Shown: positions 6,447-12,989 of the stretch, in pieces
Layout of the letters: every line of letters begins with the position of its first letter
Position numbering within the stretch: the first letter of the stretch is position 1
DNA from: JBJXGV01 sp046160485
GTDB taxonomy: Bacteria; Orphanbacterota; Orphanbacteria; JBJXGV01
Assembly (NCBI GenBank): GCA_046160485.1
Contig: JBJXGV010000066.1
Location: forward strand, 1 to 13,147
DNA: 13,147 nt
Reading direction: 5' to 3'
Translations under genes and position numbers: made by a program
The notes under the pieces: generated by a model
The model's database searches: none
What the model saw: only the letters and a program-made list of their open reading frames with translations
What the model was told of the DNA's origin: nothing

Positions 6447-8065
6447 GCGTGCCCCGGCCGCGGAAACACGCTTCTCGCCGCCGCACCGGCAGTCGCTTCG
6501 CCTTCGCCAGCGCCCACCATCATCTCGCCGACGCGCGCGAGCGTCGCTTCACCCGGCGCGAGAATCCGAAGACGCCCGCGGAACAAAACTCCGACGCGAT
6601 CCGCAAGCGCGAGCACTTCATCGAGGTCCGACGAGATCAGGAGCACTCCGCCGCCGCGATCGCGATGCGCGCGGAGCGTGTCGTGTACGAATCGCGTCGC
6701 GCCGATGTCGAGGCCTCGGGTCGGATTCACGACGATGACGACGCGAGCGCCGCTGCCGAGTTCGCGAGCGAGGACGACCTTCTGCTGATTGCCGCCCGAG
6801 AGGTCGCCGGCGCGTTGGTCGATGCCGGTGGCGCGGATGTCGTGCGCGGCGAGAGCGCGCGCGGCGAGCGCGCGCAGGCTCGCGAGGTCGAGCACGCCCG
6901 CGCGCCCCGCGACGCCGCGCGCGCGATGGGCGCGCTCACGGTGCGGGCCGATCGAAAGGTTCTCGAGAATGCTCATTTCGGCGATCAGCCCCTCGCGCGT
7001 GCGATCGCCGGGAACGAATGCCGCGCATCCGGCCGCCGTCACCGACCCGCGAGCCGGCCGATCGATCCCCGCGGCGGCGAGCGCGAGTTCCGCCTGGCCG
7101 TTCCCGTCGACGCCCGCGATCCCGAGGATTTCGCCGGCGTGAAGTTCGAAGCTCGCGTCGTCGAGTACGAGCGGGGTTGCGCCGCTCGGAGCCGACTCGT
7201 CCGTGTCGCGGGCAACGCTCACGCCACGCGCGGCGAGGAGGACTTCGCGCGCGTCGGTCGCGGCCGCGGTGGCGGCGCGTACGGCAGCGCGCACCTCGTG
7301 TGCCGCGTCGGCCGCGGTGCGCGCGTCCGCTCGCACCTCGCTATTTGCCGCGCCGACCACCGCGCGCGCAACAGCGCCGAAGTCCGCGCCCGAGCCCAAG
7401 CGCAGCTCGAGCGCCACGCGCCCGTGCCGCATCACCGTGACCCGCGATGCCGCAAGCCGCACCTCGCCGAGCTTGTGCGTGACGAACAGCACCGCCGCGC
7501 CTGCCTCCGCGAGGCGCCGCATGATCCCGAGCAGCCCGTCGATCTCGCCCGGCGCCAACACCGCGGTCGGCTCGTCGAGAATCAAGAGCTTCGCGTCGTT
7601 GGAGAGCGCCTTGAGGATTTCGACACGCTGCGCGACGCCGACCGGCAGCGACGACACGATCGCGTCCGGGTCGAGCCCCAGGCCGAAGCGCTCCGAGAGG
7701 CCGCGCGCGATCTGGCGCATTCGCGCGCGGCGGATGAAGAAACCGCGCTCCGAACGCATCGCAAGAAGCAGGTTCTCCGCGACCGACAGCCGCGGCGCGA
7801 GCAACTGATGCTGATGAACCATCCCGACGCCAAGCCGCACGGCATCGCGCGGCGAACGAATCGCGACGGGCGCGCCGTCGACGAGAACCTCGCCCGAGTC
7901 GGGCGACGCGAGCCCGCAGAGGACCCGCATGAGCGTCGTCTTCCCCGCGCCATTCTCGCCGAGGATCGCGTGAATCTCCCCGGGTCGAATCTCGAGCGAG
8001 ACGCGATCGAGCGCCGTGAGCGCGCCATACCGTTTCGTGACGTCGTGAAGCGAAACGCTGATCAT
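6440..8065 (-). CDS. Double-domain ABC transporter ATPase, BMP/nucleoside (RbsA/MglA-like) type
   Basis: This 541-residue protein energises the importer from the cytoplasmic side. It has two fused ATPase domains, as is normal for sugar and nucleoside importers of this class (~500-520). Domain 1 (~1-235) has Walker A GENGAGKTT (36-44, K42), Q-loop Q85, a signature-like LPVGVAQRVEIL (140-151), Walker B LLILDEPT (160-167, E165) and H197. Domain 2 (~273-520) has a degenerate Walker A, GVDGNGQ (318-324, Gln in place of Lys), a canonical LSGGNQQK signature (422-429) and a Walker B with Asn447 in place of Glu, followed by GLD. This asymmetry is typical of the family and leaves one main catalytic site. 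An Ala-rich linker (~240-275, with AAVRAATAAATDA) joins the domains and makes the protein slightly long. It lies 66 bases after the lipoprotein stop and overlaps permease 1 as ATGA. The start fits the family, but no Shine-Dalgarno is visible. Confidence 0.95.
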   Translation of the reverse strand: MISVSLHDVTKRYGALTALDRVSLEIRPGEIHAILGENGAGKTTLMRVLCGLASPDSGEVLVDGAPVAIRSPRDAVRLGVGMVHQHQLLAPRLSVAENLLLAMRSERGFFIRRARMRQIARGLSERFGLGLDPDAIVSSLPVGVAQRVEILKALSNDAKLLILDEPTAVLAPGEIDGLLGIMRRLAEAGAAVLFVTHKLGEVRLAASRVTVMRHGRVALELRLGSGADFGAVARAVVGAANSEVRADARTAADAAHEVRAAVRAATAAATDAREVLLAARGVSVARDTDESAPSGATPLVLDDASFELHAGEILGIAGVDGNGQAELALAAAGIDRPARGSVTAAGCAAFVPGDRTREGLIAEMSILENLSIGPHRERAHRARGVAGRAGVLDLASLRALAARALAAHDIRATGIDQRAGDLSGGNQQKVVLARELGSGARVVIVVNPTRGLDIGATRFVHDTLRAHRDRGGGVLLISSDLDEVLALADRVGVLFRGRLRILAPGEATLARVGEMMVGAGEGEATAGAAARSVFPRPGHAR

Positions 8066-8131
8066 GCGAAGCGCGCTACCGGCCCGGCGCGCGAGATCGC
8101 GCCGCCGGCCCCGCGACGGCGACAGGCACCG

Positions 8132-9241
8132 CTAGCGTCGGAGCCAGTCGGGGTGGGCCGGTGCGTCCGCCGGGATGGGCTGCGACGGATCGAGCACGTT
8201 GATCCCGCCCGAGGCAATCGTCTCCTCGATCGCGCGCACCCGCGCGAGCACGCTCTCCGGAAGGGCCGACGCAAGCGCCGGGTTCATGACGACCGAGACG
8301 ACCCCCTCGCGAACGCCGACGCCGTACGCGCCCGCGACGAACCGCCCGTCGCGCACGGCCGCGGCCACTCCGGCGATCGCGCGCGGCACATCGAGTACCG
8401 CGCTCGCGAGCACGACCTCCGGCGCCACGCCGTTCTGGTCCTTGTTCGAGCCGAACGCGTAGATCCCCGGGTTCTCGCGAGCCGCCGCAAAGACACCAAG
8501 CCCCGCCTTGTCCGCGTTCTGAAAGATCAGATCGACGCCCTGATCGATGAGCGCCGACGCGTGTTCCTTTCCGAGCGTCACGTCGACCCAGTTCCCGACG
8601 TATTTCGTAATGACCTGCGCGTCGGGCCGCACGTAGCGAGCGCCGGCCGCGAAACCTTGAAAGCCCGGCGCGAGCGACGGGATCTCCTCGCCGCCGACGA
8701 GGCCGAGTTTGCCGCTCTTCGAAACGAGCGCGGCCATCGCACCGAGCGCGAACGTCGCCTCCTCGAGCCGAAACGAAATCGACGACACATTCCCCGCGGC
8801 GCGATTGCCAGCGATCACGACGAACGTCGTGCGCGGAAAGTCGGGAGCCACGCGCATCGCCGCGTCTTGAAACTCGTAGGCGTGCCCGATGACGAGGTCG
8901 TAGCCCTCGCCCGCGTACCCTCGGAATGCTTCTTCGAACCGGCTCTTCTCGAGACTCTCGAGGTAGCTCGTCGCCGCGCCGAGTTCGTTCTGCGCGCGAA
9001 CTAGGCCTTCGTGGGCGCTCGCGTTCCACCCGTCGTCGGAGATCGGCCCGGTCAGAAGGAGCGCCGCGCGAAACGCGCGCTTTGCCGCGGCGGGGGTCTG
9101 CGCCGCCGGCGTGTTCTCCGGCGCACGCTCCTGCGTGTCGCCCGTGTCGCGCTTTCCGCCGCAACCCGCGGCGAGAACCACCGCGAACCAAACGGCGGCG
9201 ATCCACGAGACGGATGACGTGATGGCGGCGCTGGGTCGCAT
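8132..9241 (-). CDS. BMP-family substrate-binding lipoprotein
   Basis: This is the ligand-capturing subunit of the ABC importer, 369 residues, membrane-anchored and acting outside the cytoplasmic membrane. The N-terminus is a lipoprotein signal: hydrophobic stretch ~11-26, lipobox LAAGC with acceptor C27, then a Thr/Pro/Ala linker to ~53. The BMP (PnrA/Med-like) domain follows, with GPISDDGWNASAHEGL (65-80), a conserved RLEEATFALGAMAALVSKSG region (158-177) leading to LGLVGG, GFQGFAAGARYVRPD (193-207), IFQNADKAGLGVF (239-251) and GSNKDQN (264-270). Characterised relatives such as Treponema PnrA bind purine nucleosides; applying that to this protein is inference. It is the first gene of the transporter set, and a promoter-like pair sits only 11 bases before its ATG. 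A longer start at 9254 belongs to another frame and gives no signal peptide. Confidence 0.95.
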   Translation of the reverse strand: MRPSAAITSSVSWIAAVWFAVVLAAGCGGKRDTGDTQERAPENTPAAQTPAAAKRAFRAALLLTGPISDDGWNASAHEGLVRAQNELGAATSYLESLEKSRFEEAFRGYAGEGYDLVIGHAYEFQDAAMRVAPDFPRTTFVVIAGNRAAGNVSSISFRLEEATFALGAMAALVSKSGKLGLVGGEEIPSLAPGFQGFAAGARYVRPDAQVITKYVGNWVDVTLGKEHASALIDQGVDLIFQNADKAGLGVFAAARENPGIYAFGSNKDQNGVAPEVVLASAVLDVPRAIAGVAAAVRDGRFVAGAYGVGVREGVVSVVMNPALASALPESVLARVRAIEETIASGGINVLDPSQPIPADAPAHPDWLRR

Positions 9242-9252
9242 CGGAGATGCGC

Positions 9253-9282
9253 ATTATCGCGCCCCCTTCGCGCGAGGGTCAA
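9253..9282 (-). promoter_or_regulatory. Candidate sigma-70-type promoter of the transporter operon, near-leaderless
   Basis: On the minus strand TTGACC (9282-9277; 5 of 6 to consensus) and GATAAT (9258-9253; 5 of 6) are separated by 18 bases. The lipoprotein ATG starts 11 bases after the -10, so transcription would begin about 4-6 bases before the ATG and leave no room for a Shine-Dalgarno; none is visible. I read this as a promoter for a leaderless or nearly leaderless mRNA. It is a sequence match only. Confidence 0.55.
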
Positions 9283-9334
9283 CGAGCAACTCCCGGTGTA
9301 CCGTTGCTCCTCTGCCGCGTCACGAGCAACTCCC
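9282..9334. repeat. GAGCAAC/GTTGCTC array next to the transporter promoter (candidate operator)
   Basis: A 13-base direct repeat, acgagcaactccc, occurs at 9282-9294 and 9322-9334. Its core GAGCAAC (9284-9290, 9324-9330) also occurs inverted as GTTGCTC at 9303-9309 between them. The start-to-start distances are 19 and 21 bases, about two helical turns. The first copy abuts the -35 box of the lipoprotein promoter, so the array covers roughly -35 to -85. This placement suits a transcription factor, probably an activator. No regulator gene is present in the window to pair with it. Confidence 0.45.
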
Positions 9335-9382
9335 AGCGCGGCGGTCGATGCCCGCACTGACACCGAACCGCCACGCGCGCGC

Positions 9383-9625
9383 TTACCGCCGCATCTCCTC
9401 TTCGTAACGAATCACGTTTTCGAGGAACGCGACCTGCAGCCACAAATCGCCTTCGTCGAGCAGTTCGTCGCGCGACGCGGGAACGATGGCGCCGATCTCG
9501 GCGAGCCGCCTCCGCCCCTCGTCGTAGCGCCGCACGAGTTCCTCCTGCTCGACGCCGGCGAAATCTTCCTGACGGTAACGCGGCGAGAACCCACTCACGA
9601 CGACGCCCGATGATCGCGCTTCCAT
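9383..9625 (-). CDS. Small hypothetical protein (80 aa)
   Basis: I do not recognise this protein. I call it real because AAAGGAGG lies 4 bases before the ATG, among the strongest ribosome binding sites in the window, and because its composition is balanced, unlike the Arg-rich shadow frames. It is small, acidic and without a signal peptide or membrane segment, so it is probably cytoplasmic. A Val/Gly-rich N-terminus (SSGVVVSGFSPRYRQEDF, ~5-22) leads into two likely helices (~23-47 and ~51-80). The second contains DELLDEGDLWLQVAFLENV (53-71), an amphipathic surface that could make a protein contact. It ends 141 bases before the lipoprotein gene and points the same way, but a separate promoter lies between them. 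It is divergent from motA. Function unknown. Confidence 0.72.
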   Translation of the reverse strand: MEARSSGVVVSGFSPRYRQEDFAGVEQEELVRRYDEGRRRLAEIGAIVPASRDELLDEGDLWLQVAFLENVIRYEEEMRR

Positions 9626-9826
9626 TGCGCCTCCTTTCGCCGCGGGCGCGCCGATCGCGCCCGCACGGGACGCTCCGCAAACACCGCGCCGCCGGACACC
9701 GCCGCCAGCGCGCTCGCGAACCGCCGCCCGCGCAACGCGATCCGCGCTGCGCCGCGCCCGCGCCCCCCGCTCGTCCGCCCACCCCCGTTTCCGCGCCGCA
9801 AAGTGACGAACAACTCCAAGAACCGC

Positions 9827-9854
9827 TCAATTCGGAAGCAATTCGGGCCGATAG
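9827..9854 (+). promoter_or_regulatory. Candidate sigma-28 (FliA)-type promoter for motAB
   Basis: GCCGATAG at 9847-9854 matches the FliA -10 consensus GCCGATAA at 7 of 8 positions. TCAA at 9827-9830 stands for the TAAA -35 core, with a 16-base spacer (15 is usual). Sigma-28 control of motAB is established in enterobacteria, so the location makes biological sense. The implied leader before motA is about 110 bases. The -35 half is weak. Confidence 0.45.
9828..9846. repeat. Direct repeat CAATTCGG inside the candidate motAB promoter
   Basis: CAATTCGG occurs at 9828-9835 and again at 9839-9846, 11 bases apart start to start (one helical turn). It lies between the proposed -35 and -10 boxes. It may be a binding site for a regulator or may simply have arisen by duplication. 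Confidence 0.5.
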
Positions 9855-9972
9855 TGTGAAGGCGTCGTCGCATCCGGCCGTGACGCCGCGGCGCGCATCC
9901 CTTTGGCGCTGCGCGAGGCATTGTTCGGCGGCCCACGACCACTGACCGGCAACGAAGGAGTGTCTCAGAAGC

Positions 9973-10839
9973 ATGTTCGCGATAATCGGCGTGGTCGTCG
10001 TGATTGGCTCCATCGTGGGCGGGTATACCTTCGCCGGGGGCGCGCTGGGAATTCTGTGGCAGCCGGCGGAGCTCATCATCATTTTCGGCGCCGCGCTCGG
10101 GATTCTCCTGCTCGGCACGCCGCAGAAAATCATCTCTGCGCTCGCGAAGCGAATTCCCCTCGTCTTCACCGGCTCGGGCATCAATACGCCGATGTACCTC
10201 GAAGTCTTGCGTATGCAGTTCGAGGTGTACTCCGTCATTCGCAAAGGCGGGATGCTCGCCCTGGAGAACGACGTCGCGGATCCACACAAAAGCGAATTGT
10301 TCGCGAAATATCCGATGTTTCACAAGAATCACCACGCGTTGACCTTCTTTTGCGATTCGCTGCGACTCCTCATCGACGGGACGGAGCCCTCGGAAGTCGA
10401 ACACGTCATGAACACGGACCTCGCGACACACCACGAAGAGGCGAACATTCCGCCGACGGTGCTCGCGAAAGTCGGCGACGCGCTGCCGGGTATGGGAATC
10501 GTCGCGGCCGTCCTCGGCATCGTGATCGCGATGCAGCACCTCGACGGCCCCGCGGCCGACCTCGGCCACAAGGTCGGCGCGGCACTCATCGGAACGTTCC
10601 TCGGGATCCTCATGGCGTACGGATTCTTCCAGCCGATCGCCGCGAACATGGAGCAGATCACGCGCGAGGAAGGAAAGTACCTGCAGTGCATTCTCGTCGG
10701 CCTGGTGGGCTACGCGGGCGGAACGTCGCCGGCGGTCGCGGTGGAGCAGGCGCGCCGCGTCATCTACGAAGCCGACCGCCCCTCGGCGCAAGAACTCGAC
10801 GCCTCGCTCAACGAACTCAAGTCGCAGATGAAAGGCTAA
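9973..10839 (+). CDS. motA: Flagellar motor stator protein MotA
   Basis: MotA is the four-helix membrane subunit of the stator that, with MotB, couples ion flow to flagellar rotation. It has 288 residues, against 295 in E. coli, and aligns along its whole length. Key rotor-contact charges fall at the E. coli numbers, R90 and E98 (in MLALENDV), followed by DPHKSELFAKYP (103-114). The functional prolines are P172 (GDALPGMGIVAAVLG) and P221 (AYGFFQPIA). Membrane segments are ~2-20, ~32-49, ~168-188 and ~202-224, with the large cytoplasmic loop between the second and third. AAGGAG lies 12 bases before the ATG, a slightly long spacing. motB follows after one base, so the two are one operon. No other flagellar genes are in the window, so motAB is apart from any main flagellar cluster visible here. 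Confidence 0.97.
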   Translation: MFAIIGVVVVIGSIVGGYTFAGGALGILWQPAELIIIFGAALGILLLGTPQKIISALAKRIPLVFTGSGINTPMYLEVLRMQFEVYSVIRKGGMLALENDVADPHKSELFAKYPMFHKNHHALTFFCDSLRLLIDGTEPSEVEHVMNTDLATHHEEANIPPTVLAKVGDALPGMGIVAAVLGIVIAMQHLDGPAADLGHKVGAALIGTFLGILMAYGFFQPIAANMEQITREEGKYLQCILVGLVGYAGGTSPAVAVEQARRVIYEADRPSAQELDASLNELKSQMKG

Positions 10840-10840
10840 C

Positions 10841-11740
10841 GTGGCCGAGGGGAGCCGGAGACGCAGAGCCCCGGTCGGGCACGGCGGGCATGGCGGCGGC
10901 CATCACGGCGGCGCCTGGAAGGTCGCCTACGCAGACTTCACGACCGCCATGATGGCGTTCTTCCTACTACTCTGGATTCTCTCCTCGTCGTCCCCCCAAC
11001 AGAAGCAGGCGATCGCCAACTACTTTCGTGATGAGGGGCCGTTTCGCAATGGCGGCGCGACGAGAGGCGGCGGCTCAGCCGGGAAGGCCGGCGCGGGCCT
11101 CATGCCGGGCTCGGGTGATAAGCTGATCGAGATGGAAATCAACAAGCTCAATCGGGCCGCCGAAGAAATCCAGAAGGAGATCAGCGGGCTCGGCGTGGAC
11201 GATGCCGCGAAACAAGTGCAGGTCTCGATGTCGGAGGATGGCCTCGTCATCGAGATCGCGGACGACGAGAATGACGCGATCTTCACCGTCGGCGGTACGG
11301 AGATGGACCCGAAATTCCAGGCGATCTTCGACGCCGTCGCCGAGAACCTGTCGGCTATGCCGAATCGCGTGCGCATCGAAGGATACACGGACGCGCGGCA
11401 GTACCCGGCCGACGCGGCGTACACGAACTGGGAGCTTTCGGCCGATCGCGCGAACGCCGCGCGGCGGCGGCTCGAAGCGCACGGCCTGGAGCGAAACCGC
11501 TTCGAAAGCATCGTTGGCAACGGCGACGGTTACCCGGCGGTCGCGGACAATCCTTTGGCGCCGGCAAATCGCCGCATCACAATCACGGTGCTGAAGCAAG
11601 CGCCCGAGGACCTGGATGTCAGCGAATGGCCCGACGGATTACTCGGCGCGGACGGCGCGTCCGGGGCGACCAACGCGCCGCAAGGCCTCGAGACGGCGCC
11701 CGCCGCGCTCGCTATTCCGGCCGCAAACCCGCCGCACTAA
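10841..11740 (+). CDS. motB: Flagellar motor stator protein MotB
   Basis: MotB forms the ion channel with MotA and anchors the stator to peptidoglycan. It has 299 residues, close to E. coli MotB (308). The start is GTG at 10841, one base after the motA stop, with AAAGG a few bases upstream inside the motA end. The N-terminus is Gly/His-rich (GHGGHGGGHHGG, 13-24), then the single membrane helix WKVAYADFTTAMMAFFLLLW (26-45) carries the essential proton-binding D32. A linker and plug region (~50-120) leads to an OmpA-like domain with EGYTD (180-184; Tyr where GHTD is common) and NWELSADRANAARR (196-209), which includes the peptidoglycan-contacting Asp and Arg. The last ~47 residues are Ala/Pro/Gly-rich and probably disordered. 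D32 together with the YADF motif points to proton rather than sodium use. Confidence 0.97.
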   Translation: MAEGSRRRRAPVGHGGHGGGHHGGAWKVAYADFTTAMMAFFLLLWILSSSSPQQKQAIANYFRDEGPFRNGGATRGGGSAGKAGAGLMPGSGDKLIEMEINKLNRAAEEIQKEISGLGVDDAAKQVQVSMSEDGLVIEIADDENDAIFTVGGTEMDPKFQAIFDAVAENLSAMPNRVRIEGYTDARQYPADAAYTNWELSADRANAARRRLEAHGLERNRFESIVGNGDGYPAVADNPLAPANRRITITVLKQAPEDLDVSEWPDGLLGADGASGATNAPQGLETAPAALAIPAANPPH

Positions 11741-11832
11741 CGCTCTTCGCGGCCGCCGCTGTGCGCGCCCGCGGCCTCATCGATTCTGCGTTCTCCGCTA
11801 TGAGACAAGGTCCACCCCGACGTACTCCGCGC

Positions 11833-11862
11833 TTGAATTGGCGGTTGGCCGCATGCTACGAT
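11833..11862 (+). promoter_or_regulatory. Candidate promoter for the FlgD-tail secreted protein gene
   Basis: TTGAAT (11833-11838; 4 of 6) and TACGAT (11857-11862; 4 of 6) are 18 bases apart. Transcription would start near 11869 and give a leader of ~70 bases ending in the GAAAGGTAGG ribosome binding site at 11921-11930, 8 bases before the ATG. The match is moderate. The 198-base gap after motB makes a separate promoter likely. Confidence 0.4.
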
Positions 11863-11938
11863 GCTCACGCTTCCGAGCCCCCAAAATCTGAAAGCTCGCG
11901 TTTCGGCAGCATTCCTTGCAGAAAGGTAGGCCCTGGTC

Positions 11939-12931
11939 ATGCATCGTGCTTCGCGCATCGTTCTTTCGGCCGCTCTTCTAGCGCTCGTTTTCGTCTTCCA
12001 CTCGGCGACCGCAACCCACGCAGCCGAGCACCTCATGCAAATCGAGCAGGTCATCGGCGGCGTCGAAGGCGACACTACCGCGCAAGCGATCCAGCTCCGG
12101 ATGCGCTTCGCCAATCAGAACGTTTTGGCGCCCGCCCGAGTCGTCGCGCGCGATTCCCTCGGCAACAATCCGATCGTTGTCTGCGATCTCACTGCGACGC
12201 TTCCGGGTTCCGCGGCTGGCAGCCGCGTACTCCTGACGACAGCGGCGTTCAACGCGCTCACGGATGTGCCGGCCGTCGCGGATTTCGCGATCACGACACC
12301 GATTCCGGCCTCGTACCTCTCCGCCGGCTCGATCACGTTCCAGCGCGACGACGGTCTCGTATTGTGGTGGCGCTTAAGCTGGGGTGGCGCGAATTACGTC
12401 GGCCCCTGCGCGGGACTTCTGGTCGGCAATTTCCCAGACGGCAACAACTGCCCCCCTGAACCCGGGCCCCTGCCGTCGGCCGGCGTCCAGACACTCCTCT
12501 TTCCGGGCCTCTTCAGTGCGCAGGGGACGGACAACGCCACCGACTACATCGTGACCGATAGCTCGTCGACGTGGTTCAACAACGCGGGCGCGATGTTCGT
12601 CCTCGAAGCGACCTCGACTGGCGTCGATCCGACGTTCGAAGACTTCGACGCTTCGCCTCTCTTGATTCAGGCGCCGTTTTCGCCGAATCCGTTTACGACC
12701 TCGACGCGGATGGCGTTCCGGCTCAATCGCGAAGGCGTCGCGCGGCTTCTCATTACCGACGTGTCGGGCCGCGAGATCGCCAACATGGAAGACCGCCTCG
12801 GCGCGGGTTCACACGAGTTCTCGTGGAACGGCCGCGATGTCGGCGGCACGCCGGTTTCGGCGGGGCGCTACTTCTATCGCCTCGACGCCGCGGGTTCGAG
12901 CCGCTCCGGCAATCTCGTTCTCGTCCGCTGA
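11939..12931 (+). CDS. Secreted protein with C-terminal FlgD-like sorting/anchoring domain
   Basis: This is a 330-residue exported protein. Residues 1-29 form a signal peptide (hydrophobic ~8-20, probable cut after HAA). The body (~30-240) starts HLMQIEQVIGGVEGDTTAQA and is rich in beta-prone segments; the pattern of IEQVIGG...IQLRMRF, later LLTTAAFNAL and NATDYIVTDSSSTWFNNAG, is loosely like lamin-tail-type beta-sandwiches. That is a weak inference. Residues ~246-330 are clear: SPNPFTTSTRMAFRL, then LLITDVSGREI, the Trp motif FSWNGRDVGGTPVSAGRYFY (294-313) and terminal SGNLVLVR. These are the hallmarks of the FlgD Ig-like/type-A-sorting-like tails found on many secreted proteins of FCB-group bacteria. 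GAAAGGTAGG supports the start and an intrinsic terminator follows the stop. The function of the body is unknown. Confidence 0.9.
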   Translation: MHRASRIVLSAALLALVFVFHSATATHAAEHLMQIEQVIGGVEGDTTAQAIQLRMRFANQNVLAPARVVARDSLGNNPIVVCDLTATLPGSAAGSRVLLTTAAFNALTDVPAVADFAITTPIPASYLSAGSITFQRDDGLVLWWRLSWGGANYVGPCAGLLVGNFPDGNNCPPEPGPLPSAGVQTLLFPGLFSAQGTDNATDYIVTDSSSTWFNNAGAMFVLEATSTGVDPTFEDFDASPLLIQAPFSPNPFTTSTRMAFRLNREGVARLLITDVSGREIANMEDRLGAGSHEFSWNGRDVGGTPVSAGRYFYRLDAAGSSRSGNLVLVR

Positions 12932-12953
12932 TATGGAACGACCGATGTCAAGG

Positions 12954-12989
12954 ACGACCACTCCCGGGTTGGGGGTGGTCGTTTGTTTT
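12954..12989 (+). terminator. Rho-independent terminator after the FlgD-tail gene
   Basis: A 12-base stem (12954-12965 with 12971-12982, one T-G wobble, otherwise fully paired) closes a 5-base GGGTT loop and is followed by TTGTTTT (12983-12989). It begins 23 bases after the stop of the secreted protein gene. It is the only convincing intrinsic terminator I find in the window. Confidence 0.92.

Larger units (their letters stand above)
9626..9972. other. Divergent intergenic region between the 80-aa gene and motA
   Basis: This 347-base region separates the minus-strand and plus-strand halves of the window. The part nearest the 80-residue gene (about 9640-9790) is extremely C/G-rich with no recognisable element apart from that gene's ribosome binding site. 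The part nearer motA is less GC-rich and holds the candidate sigma-28 promoter and direct repeat described separately. No small gene is convincing here: the plus-strand frame starting at 9610 translates to Arg/Pro-rich filler. Confidence 0.6.

Noticed and set aside
5230..6486. Upstream extension of the permease 2 frame to a 735-codon open frame
   Set aside because: The extension is Arg/Ala-rich shadow of permease 1 in another frame. The family-typical start coincides with the ATGA overlap at 5229.
6449..9004. 851-codon plus-strand open frame antisense to the ATPase and lipoprotein genes
   Set aside because: Its translation is Arg/Ala/Glu/Asp-rich with no domain, and it covers two genes with perfect family motifs on the other strand. 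It is a by-product of high-GC codon use. Similar antisense frames at 4261-5385, 5661-6224, 21-851 and 1308-2252 are rejected for the same reason.
9595..10791. 398-codon minus-strand frame antisense to motA
   Set aside because: It has an Arg/Asp/Glu-rich translation with no domain, opposite an unambiguous MotA.
11751..11776. GGCCGC/GCGGCC inverted repeat after motB as a terminator
   Set aside because: The stem is only 6 bases, the loop is 14 bases, and no T tract follows.
11626..12459. 277-codon plus-strand frame overlapping the end of motB and the secreted protein
   Set aside because: It is in a different frame from both well-supported genes, with Arg/Ser/Pro-rich filler and no ribosome binding site that competes.
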